Source: Xylocopa sonorina
Lineage: Eukaryota > Arthropoda > Insecta > Hymenoptera > Apidae
Direction of reading: 5' to 3'
NCBI RefSeq assembly: GCF_050948175.1
Contig: NW_027490109.1
Coordinates: 1,798,001 to 1,862,000 of the forward strand
DNA: 64,000 bases
Shown here: piece by piece, positions 49,928-62,700 of the stretch
Numbering within the stretch: position 1 is the stretch's first letter
How the letters are laid out: each line of letters begins with the position of its first letter
Made by a program: the position numbers and the translations under genes
The notes under the pieces: generated by a model
Seen by the model: the letters and a program-made list of their open reading frames with translations, nothing else
Databases searched by the model: none
Told to the model about the DNA's origin: nothing

Positions 49928-51139
49928 TTGCTACGATACGTAGACATCTGCAAACGCTATTTCCTTGCAAGGAAGTGTCGCATTTACATTCATTTCAATC
50001 GTAGACGAGGAATGCATAACACTTCGCAAATCATATTATACCTTACCATGAAACATAGAAATGAGATGGGATATCGCGTTTTAACAATCATAAGAACTCT
50101 AATGCTACGATACGTAGACATTCGCAAACGCTATTTCCTTGCAAGGAAGTGTCGCATTTACATTCATTTGAAGTGTAGACGAGGAATACGTGACACTTCG
50201 CAAATCATATTATATCTTACCATGAAACATAGGAATGAGATGCGATATCACGTTTTTAGAAGCATTAAAAATCTATTGCTACGGTACATAGACATCTGCA
50301 AACGCTATTTCCTTGCAAGGAAGTGTCGCATTTACATTCATTTGAAGTGTAGACGTGGAATACATGACACTTCGCAAATCATATTATATCTTACCATGAA
50401 ACATAGAAATGAGATGCGATATCGCGTTTTAAGAAGCATTAGAAATCTATTGCTACGATACATAGACATCTGCAAACGCTATTTCCTTGCAAGGAAGTGT
50501 GGCATTTACATTCATTTGAAGTGTAGACGAGGAATACATGACACTTCGCAAATCATATTATATCTTACCATGAAACATAGAAATGAGATGGGATATCGCG
50601 TTTTAAGAATCATAAGAACTCTATTGCTACGATACGTAGACATCTGCAAACGCTATTTCCTTGCATGGAAGTGTCGCATTTACATTCATTTGAAGTGTAG
50701 ACGAGGAATACATGACACTTCGCAAATCATATTATATCTTACCATGAAACATAGAAATGAGATGCGATATCGCGTTTTAAGAAGTATTAGAAATATATTG
50801 CTACGATACATAGACATCTGCAAACGCTATTTCCTTGCAAGGAAGTGTCGCATTCACATTCATTTGAAGTATAGACGAGGAATACATAACACTTCGCAAA
50901 TCATATTATATCTTACCATGAAACATAGAAATGAGATGCAATATCGCGTTTTAAGAATCATAAGAACTCTATTGCTACGATACGTAGACATCTGCAAACG
51001 CTATTTCCTTGCAAGGAAGTGTCGCATTTACATTCATTTGAATCGTAGACGAGGAATGCATAACACTTCGCAAATCATATTATATCTTATCATGAAACAT
51101 AGATATGAGATGCAATATCTCATTTTAAGAAGCATTTAA
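49928..51139 (+). other. Longest open stretch in the satellite (403 codons), probably not a gene
   Basis: Seven consecutive monomers stay open in the frame in which 174 bp equals 58 codons. They would give a highly basic Arg/Tyr/Ile-rich repetitive protein with predicted pI well above 10. It starts at TTG, not ATG, with no promoter or domain recognised. In most other places the same frame is closed by recurrent stops (ATT-TGA, CGA-TAG, CAA-TGA, AGG-TAG, CAT-TGA). Similar long stretches are at 10589-11665 (358 codons) and 45230-46267 (345 codons). Confidence 0.5.
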
Positions 51140-53000
51140 ACTCTATTGCTTCGATACGTAGACATCTGCAAACGCTACTTCCTTGCAAGGAAGTGTCGCA
51201 TTTACATTCATTTGAAGTGTAGACGAGGAATACATAACACTTCGCAAATCATAATATATCTTACCATGAAACATAGAAATGAGATGCGATATCACGTTTT
51301 AAGAAGCATTAAAAATCTATTGCTACGATACATAGACATCAGCAAACGCTATTTCCTTGCAAGGAAGTGTCGCATTTACATTCATTTGAAGTGTAGACGA
51401 GGAATACATGACACTTCGCAAATCACATTATATCTTACCATGAAACATAGAAATGAGATGCGATATCGCGTTTTAAGAAGCATTAGAAATCTATTGCTAC
51501 GATACATAGACATCTGCAAACGCTATTTCCTTACAAGGAAGTGTCGCATTTATATTCATTTGAAGTGTAGACGAGGAATACATAACATTTCGCACATCAT
51601 ATTATACCTTACCATGAAACATAGAAACGAGATGCGATATCGCGTTTTAACAATCATAAGAACTCTATTGCTACGATACGTAGACATCTGCAAACGCTAT
51701 TTCCTTGCAAGGAATTGTCGCATTTACATTCATTTCAATCGTAGACGAGGAATGCATAACACTTCGCAAATCATATTATACCTTACCATGAAACATAGAA
51801 ATGAGATGCGATATCGCGTTTTAACAATCATAAGAACTCTATTGCTACGATACGTAGACATTCGCAAACGCTATTTCCTTGCAAGGAAGTGCCGCATTTA
51901 CATTCATTTGAAGTGTAGACGAGGAATACATAACACTTCGCAAATCATATTATATCTTACCATGAAACACAGAAATGAGATGCGATATCGCGTTTTAAGA
52001 ATCATAAGAACTCTATTGCTACGATACGTAGACATCTGCAAACGCTATTTCCTTGCAAGTAAGTGTCGCATTTACATTCATTTGAAGTGTAGACGATGAA
52101 AACATGACACTTCGCAAATCATATTATATCTTACCATGAAACATAGAAATGAGATGCGATATCGCGTTTTAAGAAGCATTAGAAATCTATTGCTACGATA
52201 CGTTGACATCTGCAAACGCTATTGCCTAGCGAGGAAGTGTCGCATTCACATTCATTTGAAGTGTAGACGAGGAATACATAACACTTCGCAAATCATATTA
52301 TATCTTACCATGAAACATAGAAATGAGATGCGATATCGCGTTTTAAGGAGCATTAGAACTCTATTGCTACGATAGGTAGATATCAGCAAACGCTATTTAC
52401 TTACAAGGAAGTGTCGCATTTACATTCATTTGAAGTGTGGACGAGGAATACATAACACTTCGCAAATCATATTATATCTTACCATGAAACATAGAAATGA
52501 GATGCGATATCGCGTTTTAAGAAGCATTAGAAATCTATTGCTACGATACATAGGCATCTGCAAACGCTATTTCCTAGCGATGAAGTGTCGCATTCACATT
52601 CATTTGAAGTATAGACGAGGAATACATAACACTTCGCAAATCATATTATATCTTACCATGAAACATAGAAATGAGATGCAATATCGCGTTTTAAGAATCA
52701 TAAGAACTCTATTGCTACGATACGTAGACATCTGCAAACGCTATTTCCTTGCAAGGAAGTGTCGCATTTACATTCATTTGAATCGTAGACGAGGAATGCA
52801 TAACACTTCGCAAATCATATTATATCTTATCATGAAACATAGATATGAGATGCAATATCTCATTTTAAGAAGCATTTAAGCTCTATTGCTTCGATACGTA
52901 GACATCTGCAAACGCTACTTCCTTGCAAGGAAGTGTCGCATTTACATTCATTTGAAGTGTAGACGAGGAATACAGAACACTTCGCAAATCATGTTATATC

Positions 53001-56000
53001 TTACCATGAAACATAGAAACGAGATGCGATATCGCGTTTTAAGTGGCATTGGAAATCTATTGCTACGATACGTAGACATCTCCAAACGCTATTTCCTAGC
53101 GAGGAAGTGTCGCATTCACATTCATTTGAAGTGTAGACGAGGAATACATAACACATCGCAAATCATATTATATCTTACCATGAAACATAGAAATGAGTTG
53201 CGATATCGCGTTTTAAGAAGCATTAGAACACTATTGCTGCGATACCTAGACATCTGCAGACGCTATTTCCTAGCAAGGTAGTGTCGCATATACATTCATT
53301 TGAAGTGTAGACGAGGTATACATGACACTTCGCAATTCATATTATATCTTACCATGAAACATAGAAATGAGATGCGATATCGCGTTTTAAGAAGCATTAG
53401 AACTCTATTGCTGCGATACCTAGACATCTGCAGACGCTATTTCCTAGCAAGGTAGTGTCGCATACACATTCATTTGAAGTGTAGACGAGGTATACATGAC
53501 ACTTCGCAATTCATATTATATCTTACCATGAAACATAGAAATGAGATGCGATATCGCGTTTTAAGAAGCATTAGAACTCTATTGCTACGATACCTGGACA
53601 TCTGCAGACGCTATTTTCTAGCAGGGAAGTGTGGCATTTACATTCATTTGAAGTGTAGACGAGGAATACATGACACTTCGCAAATCATATTATATCTTAC
53701 CATGAAACATAGAAATGAGATGCGATATCGCGTTTTAAGTGGCATTGGAAATCGATTGCTACGATACGTAGACATCTCCAAACGCTATTTCCTAGCGAGG
53801 AAGTGTCGCATTCACATTTATTTGAAGTGTAGACGAGGAATACATAACACATCGCAAATCATATTATATCTTACCATGAAACATAGAAATGAGATGCGAT
53901 ATCGCGTTTTAAGAATCATAAGAACTATATTGCTACGATACGTATACATCTGCAAACGCTATTTCCTTGCAAGGAAGTGTCGCATTTACATTCATTTGAA
54001 TCGTAGACGAGGAATGCATAACACTTCGCAAATCTTATTATATCTTACCATGAAACATAGAAATGAGATGCGATATCGCGTTTTAAGAAGCATTAGAACA
54101 CTATTGCTACGATAGATAGACATTCGCAAACGCTATTTCCTTGCAAGGAAGTATCGCATTTACATTCATTTGAAGTGTAGACGAGGTATACATGACACTT
54201 CGCAATTCATGTTATATCTTACCATGAAACATAGAAATGAGATGCGATATCGCGTTTTAAGAAGCATTAGAAAACTATTGCTGCGATACACAGACATCTG
54301 CAGACGCTATTTCCTAGCAAGGTAGTGTCGCATATACATTCATTTGAAGTGTAGACGAGGTATACATGACACTTCGCAATTCATATTATATCTTACCATG
54401 AAACATAGAAATGAGATGCGATATCGCGTTTTAAGAAGCATTAGAACTCTATTGCTACGATACCTGGACATCTGCAGACGCTATTTTCTAGCAGGGAAGT
54501 GTGGCATTTACATTCATTTGAAGTGTAGACGAGGAATACATGACACTTCGCAAATCATATTATATCTTACCATGAAACATAGAAATGAGATGCGATATCG
54601 CGTTTTAAGTGGCATTGGAAATCGATTGCTACGATACGTAGACATCTCCAAACGCTATTTCCTAGCGAGGAAGTGTCGCATACACATTTATTTGAAGTGT
54701 AGACGAGGAATACATAACACATCGCAAATCATATTATATCTTACCATGAAACATAGAAATGAGATGCGATATCGCGTTTTAAGAAGCATTAGAACACTAT
54801 TGCTACTATAGATAGACATTCGCAAACGCTATTTCCTTGCAAGGAAGTATCGCATTTACATTCATTTGAAGTGTAGACGAGGTATACATGACACTTCGCA
54901 ATTCATGTTATATCTTACCATGAAACATAGAAATGAGATGCGATATCGCGTTTTAAGAAGCAATAGAAATCTATTGCTACGACACGTAGACATCTGCAAA
55001 CGCTATTTCCTAGCGAGGAAGTGTCGCATTCACATTCATTTGAAGCGTAGACGAGGAATACATGACACTTCGCAAATCATATTATATCTTACCATGAATC
55101 ATAGGAATGAGATGCGATATCGCGTTTTAAGAATCATATGAAATCTCTTGCTACGATACGTAGACATCTGCAAACGCTATTTCCTTGCAAGGAAGTGTCG
55201 CATTTACATTCATTTGAATCGTAGACGAGGTATACATGACACTTCGCAAATCATATTATATCTTACCATGAAACATAGAAATGAGATGCGATATCGCGTT
55301 TTAAGTATCATATGAACTCTATTGCTACGATACGTAGACATCTGCAAACGCTATTTCCTTGCAAGGAAGTGTCGCATTTACATTCATTTGAATCGTAGAC
55401 GAGGTATACATGACACTTCGCAATTCATATTATATCTTACCATGAAACATAGAAATGAGTTGCGATATCGCGTTTTAAGAAGCATTAGAAATCTATTGCT
55501 ACGATACGTAGACATCTGCAAACGCTATTTCCTAGCGAGGAAGTGTCGCATTCACATTCATTTGAAGTGTAGACGAGGAATACATGACACTTCGCAAATC
55601 ATATTATATCTTACCATGAAACATTGAAATGAGATGCGATATCGCGTTTTAAGAATCATAAGAACTCTATTGCTACGATACGTAGACATCTGCCAACGCT
55701 ATATCCTTGTAAGGAAGTGTCGCATTTACATTCATTTGAAGTGTAGACGAGGAATACATAACACTTCGCAAATCATATTATATCTTACCATGAAACATAG
55801 AAATGAGATGCGATATCGCGTTTTAAGAAGCATTAGAACACTATTGCTGCGATACCTAGACATCTGCAGACGCTATTTCCTAGCAAGGTAGTGTCGCATA
55901 TACATTCATTTGAAGTGTAGACGAGGTATACATGACACTTCGCAATTCATATTATATCTTACCATGAAACATAGAAATGAGATGCGATATCGCGTTTTAA

Positions 56001-59000
56001 GAAGCATTAGAACTCTATTGCTACGATACCTGGACATCTGCAGACGCTATTTTCTAGCAGGGAAGTGTGGCATTTACATTCATTTGAAGTGTAGACGAGG
56101 AATACATGACACTTCGCAAATCATATTATATCTTACCATGAAACATAGAAATGAGATGCGATATCGCGTTTTAAGTGGCATTGGAAATCTATAGCTACGA
56201 TACGTAGACATCTCCAAACGCTATATCCTAGCGAGGAAGTGTCGCATTCACATTCATTTGAAGTGTAGACGAGGAATACATGACACTTCGCAAATCATAT
56301 TATATCTTACCATGAAACATAGAAATGAGATGCGATATCGCGTTTTAAGTATCATATGAACTCTATTGCTACGATACGTAGACATCTGCAAACGCTATTT
56401 CCTTGCAAGGAAGTGTCGCATTTACATTCATTTGAATCGTAGACGAGGTATACATGACACTTCGCAATTCATATTATATCTTACCATGAAACATAGAAAT
56501 GAGTTGCGATATCGCGTTTTAAGAAGCATTAGAAATCTATTGCTACGATACGTAGACATCTGCAAACGCTATTTCCTAGCGAGGAAGTGTCGCATTCACA
56601 TTCATTTGAAGTGTAGACGTGGAATACATGACACTTCGCAAATCATATTATATCTTACCATGAAACATTGAAATGAGATGCGATATCGCGTTTTAAGAAT
56701 CATAAGAACTCTATTGCTACGATACGTAGACATCTGCCAACGCTATTTCCTTGTAAGGAAGTGTCGCATGTACATTCATTTGAAGTGTAGACGAGGAATA
56801 CATAACACTTCTAAATCATATTATATCTTACCATGAAACATAGAAATGAGATGCGATATCGCGTTTTAAGAAGCATTAGAACACTATTGCTGCGATACAT
56901 AGACATCTGCAGACGCTATTTCCTAGCAAGGTAGTGTCGCATATACATTCATTTGAAGTGTAGACGAGGTATACATGACACTTCGCAATTCATATTATAT
57001 CTTACCATGAAACATAGAAATGAGATGCGATATCGCGTTTTAAGAAGCATTAGAACTCTATTGCTACGATACCTGGACATCTGCAGACGCTATTTTCTAG
57101 CAGGGAAGTGTGGCATTTACATTCATTTGAAGTGTAGACGAGGAATACATGACACTTCGCAAATCATATTATATCTTACCATGAAACATAGAAATGAGAT
57201 GCGATATCGCGTTTTAAGTGGCATTGGAAATCGATTGCTACGATACGTAGACATCTCCAAACGCTATTTCCTAGCGAGGAAGTGTCGCATTCACATTTAT
57301 TTGAAGTGTAGACGAGGAATACATAACACATCGCAAATCATATTATATCTTACCATGAAACATAGAAATGAGATGCGATATCGCGTTTTAAGAATCATAA
57401 GAACTATATTGCTACGATACGTAGACATCTGCAAACGCTATTTCCTTGCAAGGAAGTGTCGCATTTACATTCATTTGAATCGTAGACGAGGAATGCATAA
57501 CACTTCGCAAATCTTATTATATCTTACCATGAAACATAGAAATGAGATGCGATATCGCGTTTTAAGAAGCATTAAAACACTATTGCTACGATAGATAGAC
57601 ATTCGCAAACGCTATTTCCTTGCAAGGAAGTATCGCATTTACATTCATTTGAAGTGTAGGCGAGGTATACATGACACTTCGCAATTCATGTTATATCTTA
57701 CCATGAAACATAGAAATGAGTTGCGATATCGCGTTTTAAGAAGCATTAGAAATCTATTGCTACGATACGTAGACATCTGCAAACGCTATTTCCTAGCGAG
57801 GAAGTGTCGCATTCACATTCATTTGAAGTGTAGACGAGGAATACATGACACTTCGCAAATCATATTATATCTTACCATGAAACATTGAAATGAGATGCGA
57901 TATCGCGTTTTAAGAATCATAAGAACTCTATTGCTACGATACGTAGATATCTGCCAACGCTATTTCCTTGTAAGGAAGTGTCGCATTTACATTCATTTGA
58001 AGTGTAGACGAGGAATACATAACACTTCGCAAATCATATTATATCTTACCATGAAACATAGAAATGAGATGCGATATCGCGTTTTAAGAAGCATTAGAAC
58101 ACTATTGCTGCGATACCTAGACATCTGCAGACGCTATTTCCTAGCAAGGTAGTGTCGCATATACATTCATTTGAAGTGTAGACGAGGTATACATGACACT
58201 TCGCAATTCATATTATATCTTACCATGAAACATAGAAATGAGATGCGATATCGCGTTTTAAGAAGCATTAGAACTCTATTGCTACGATACCTGGACATCT
58301 GCAGACGCTATTTTCTAGCAGGGAAGTGTGGCATTTACATTCATTTGAAGTGTAGACGAGGAATACATGACACTTCGCAAATCATATTATATCTTACCAT
58401 GAAACATAGAAATGAGATGCGATATCGCGTTTTAAGTGGCATTGGAAATCTATTGCTACGATACGTAGACATCTCCAAACGCTATTTCCTAGCGAGGAAG
58501 TGTCGCATTCACATTCATTTGAAGTGTAGACGAGGAATACATGACACTTCGCAAATCATATTATATCTTACCATGAAATATTGAAATGAGATGCGATATC
58601 GCGTTTTAAGTATCATATGAACTCTATTGCTACGATACGTAGACATCTGCAAACGCTATTTCCTTGCAAGGAAGTGTCGCATTTACATTCATTTGAATCG
58701 TAGACGAGGTATACATGACACTTCGCAATTCATATTATATCTTACCATGAAACATAGAAATGAGTTGCGATATCGCGTTTTAAGAAGCATTAGAAATCTA
58801 TTGCTACGATACGTAGACATCTGCAAACGCTATTTCCTAGCGAGGAAGTGTCGCATTCACATTCATTTGAAGTGTAGACGAGGAATACATGACACTTCGC
58901 AAATCATATTATATCTTACCATGAAACATTGAAATGAGATGCGATATCGCGTTTTAAGAATCATAAGAACTCTATTACTACGATACGTAGACATCTGCCA

Positions 59001-59720
59001 ACGCTATTTCCTTGTAAGGAAGTGTCGCATTTACATTCATTTGAAGTGTAGACGAGGAATACATAACACTTCGCAAATCATATTATATCCTACCATGAAA
59101 CATAGAAATGAGATGCGATATCGCGTTTTAAGTGGCATTGGAAATCTATTGCTACGATACGTAGACATCTCCAAACGCTATTTCCTAGCGAGGAAGTGTC
59201 GCATTCACATTCATTTGAAGTGTAGACGAGGAATACATAACACATCGCAAATCATATTATACCTTAACATGAAACATAGAAATGAGATGCGATATCGCGT
59301 TTTAAGGATCATAAGAACTATATTGCTACGATACGTAGACATCTGCAAACGCTATTTCCTTGCAAGGAAGTGTCGCATTTACATTCATTTGAATCGTAGA
59401 CGAGGAATGCATAACACTTCGCAAATCTTATTATATCTTACCATGAAACATAGAAATGAGATGCGATATCGCGTTTTAAGAAGCATTAGAACGCTATTGC
59501 TACGATAGATAGACATTCGCAAACGCTATTTCCTTGCAAGGAAGTATCGCATTTACATTCATTTGAAGTGTAGACGAGGTATACATGACACTTCGCAATT
59601 CATGTTATATCTTACCATGAAACATAGAAATGAGATGCGATATCGCGTTTTAAGAAGCATTAGAAATCTATTGCTACGACACGTAGACATCTGCAAACGC
59701 TATTTCCTAGCGAGGAAGTG
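53001..59720 (+). repeat. Satellite domain with 870-, 1044- and 2261-bp HORs
   Basis: The block starting at 53474 recurs at 54344 (870 bp, 5-mer). 55322 recurs at 56366 (1044 bp, 6-mer). 56366 recurs at 58627 (2261 bp, 13 monomers minus 1 nt), and 56953 recurs at 58171 (1218 bp, 7-mer). Diagnostic variants are CTATTTTCTAGCAGGGAAG, AAGTGGCATTGG and CATCTCCAAACGC. The net 1-nt loss is explained by AACACTTCTAAATC at about 56812. Confidence 0.8.
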
Positions 59721-62700
59721 TCGCATTTACATTCTGAAGAGAATACGAGGTATACATAACACTTTACATTGAATATTAAATCTTATCATGCAATATAGTA
59801 ATGAGATGCGATAATGCGTTTTAAGAAGCATTTGAACTCTATTTCTTCGATACGTAGACATCTGCAAACGCTATTTCCTTGCAAGGAAGTGTCGCATTTA
59901 CATTCACTTGATGTGTAGACGAGGAATACAAGAAACTTCGCAAATCATATTATATCTTACCATGAAACATAGAAATGAGATGCGATATCGCGTTTTAAGA
60001 AGCATTAGAAATCTATTGCTACGATACGTAGACATCTGCAAACGCTATTTCCTTGCAAGGAATTGTCGCATTTACGTTCATTTGAAGTGTAGACGAGGAA
60101 TACATAAGACTTCGCAAATCATATTATATCTTACCATGAAACATGGAAATGAGATGCGATATCTCGTTTTATGAAGCATTTGATCTCTATTGCTACGATA
60201 CCTAGACATCTGCAGACGCTATTTCCTAGCAGGGAAGTGTGGCATTTACATTCATTTGAAGTGTAGACGAGGAATACATGACACTTCGCAAATCATATTA
60301 TATCTTACCATGAAACGTAGAAATGACATGCGATATCGCGTTTTAAGAAGCATTAGAAATCTATTGCTACGATACGTAGACATCTGCAAACGCTATTTCC
60401 TTGCAAGGAAGTGTCGCATTTACATTCATTTGAATCGTAGACGAGGAATGCATAACACTTTGCAATGAATATTATATCTTATCATGAAGCATAGATATGA
60501 GATGCAATATCTCGTTTTAAGAAGCATTTGAACTCTATTGCTTCGATACGTAGACATCTGCAAACGCTATTTCCTTGCAAGGAAGTGTTGCATTTACATT
60601 CATTTGAAGTGTAGACGAGGAGTACATGACACTTCGCAAATCATATTATATCTTACCATGAAACATAGGAATGAGATGCGATATCGCGTTTTAAGAAGCA
60701 TTGGAACTCTATTGCTACGATACCTAGACATCTGCAGACACTATTTCCTAGCAGGGAAGTGTGGCATTTACATTCATTTGAAATGTAGACGATGAAAACA
60801 TGACACTTCGCAAATCATATTATATCTTACCATGAAACATAGAAATGAGATGCGATATCGCGTTTTAAGAAGCATTAGAACACTATTGCTACGATAGATA
60901 GACATCTGCAAACGCTATTTCCTTGCAAGGAAGTGTCGCATTTACATTCATTTGAAGTGTAGACGAGGTATACATGACACTTCCCAATTCATATTATATC
61001 TTACCATGAAACATAGAAATGAGATGCGATATCGCGTTTTAAGAAGCATTAGAAATCTATTACTACGATACGTGGACATCTGCAAACGCTATTTCCTAGC
61101 GAGGAAGTTTCGCATTCACATTCATTTGAAGTGTAGACGAGGAATACATGAAACTTCGCAAATCATATTATATCTTACCATGAAATATAGAAATGAGATG
61201 CAATATCGCATTTTAAGAAGCATTACAACTCTATTGCTACGATAGGTAGACGTTTGCAAACGATATTTCCTTGCAAGGATGTATCGCATTTATATTCATT
61301 TGAAGTGTAGACGAGGAATACATGACACTTCGCAAATCATATTATAACTTACCATGAAACATAGAAATGAGATGCGATATCGCGTTTTAAGAAGCATTAG
61401 AACACTATTGCTACGATACGTAGACATCTGCAAACGCTATTTCCTTGCATGGAAGTGTCGCATTTACATTCATTTGACGTGTAGACGAGGAATACATGAC
61501 GCTTCGCAAATCATATTATATCTTACCATGAAACATAGAAATGAGATGCGATATCACGCTTTAAGAAGCATTAGAAAACTATAGCTACGATACATAGACA
61601 TCTGCAAACGCTATTTCCTTGCAAGGAAGTGTCGCATTTACATTCATTTGAAGTGTAGACGAGGAATGCATAACACTTCGCAATGAATATTATATCTTAT
61701 CATGAAACATAGATATGAGATGCAATATCTCGTTTTAAAAAGCATTTGAACTCTATTGCTTCGACACGTAGACATCTGCATACGCTATTTCCTTGCAAGG
61801 AAGTGTCGCATTTACATTCATTTGATGTGTAGACGAGGAATACATAACACTTCGCAAATCATATTATACCTTACCATGAAACATAGACATGAGATGCGAT
61901 ATCGCGTTTTAAGAATCATAAGAACTCTATTGCTACGATACGTAGACATCTGCAAACGCTATTTCCTTGCAAGGAAGTGTTGCATTTACATTCATTTGAA
62001 GTGTAGACGAGGAGTACATGACACTTCGCAAATCATATTATATCTTACCATGAAACATAGGAATGAGATGCGATATCGCGTTTTAAGAAGCATTGGAACT
62101 CTATTGCTACGATACCTAGACATCTGCAGACACTATTTCCTAGCAGGGAAGTGTGGCATTTACATTCATTTGAAATGTAGACGATGAAAACATGACACTT
62201 CGCAAATCATATTATATCTTACCATGAAACATAGAAATGAGATGCGATATCGCGTTTTAAGAAGCATTAGAACACTATTGCTACGCTAGATAGACATCTG
62301 CAAACGCTATTTCCTTGCAAGGAAGTGTCGCATTTACATTCATTTGAAGTGTAGACGAGGTATACATGACACTTCCCAATTCATATTATATCTTACCATG
62401 AAACATAGAAATGAGATGCGATATCGCGTTTTAAGAAGCATTAGAAATCTATTACTACGATACGTGGACATCTGCAAACGCTATTTCCTAGCGAGGAAGT
62501 TTCGCATTCACATTCATTTGAAGTGTAGACGAGGAATACATAACACTTCGCAAATCATATTATATCTTACCATGAAACATAGAAATGAAATGCGATATCG
62601 CGTTTTAAGAATCATAAGAACTCTATTGCTACGATACGTAGACATCTGCAAACGCTATTTCCTTGCAAGTAAGTGTCGCATTTACATTCAATTGAAGTGT

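Larger units (their letters stand above)
44198..53000 (+). repeat. Satellite domain with 1740-bp (10-mer) HOR
   Basis: Segments at 46742 and 47666 recur at 48482 and 49406, and 51146 recurs at 52886, all 1740 bp apart (10 x 174). The segment from 44708 recurs at 47666, 2958 bp (17 monomers) away. Each unit contains a doublet of nearly identical adjacent monomers with AGAGGCATTGGAAATC. Two copies differ by a T deletion (about 47176) and an A insertion (about 47515) in homopolymers, which may be real or sequencing error. Confidence 0.8.
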
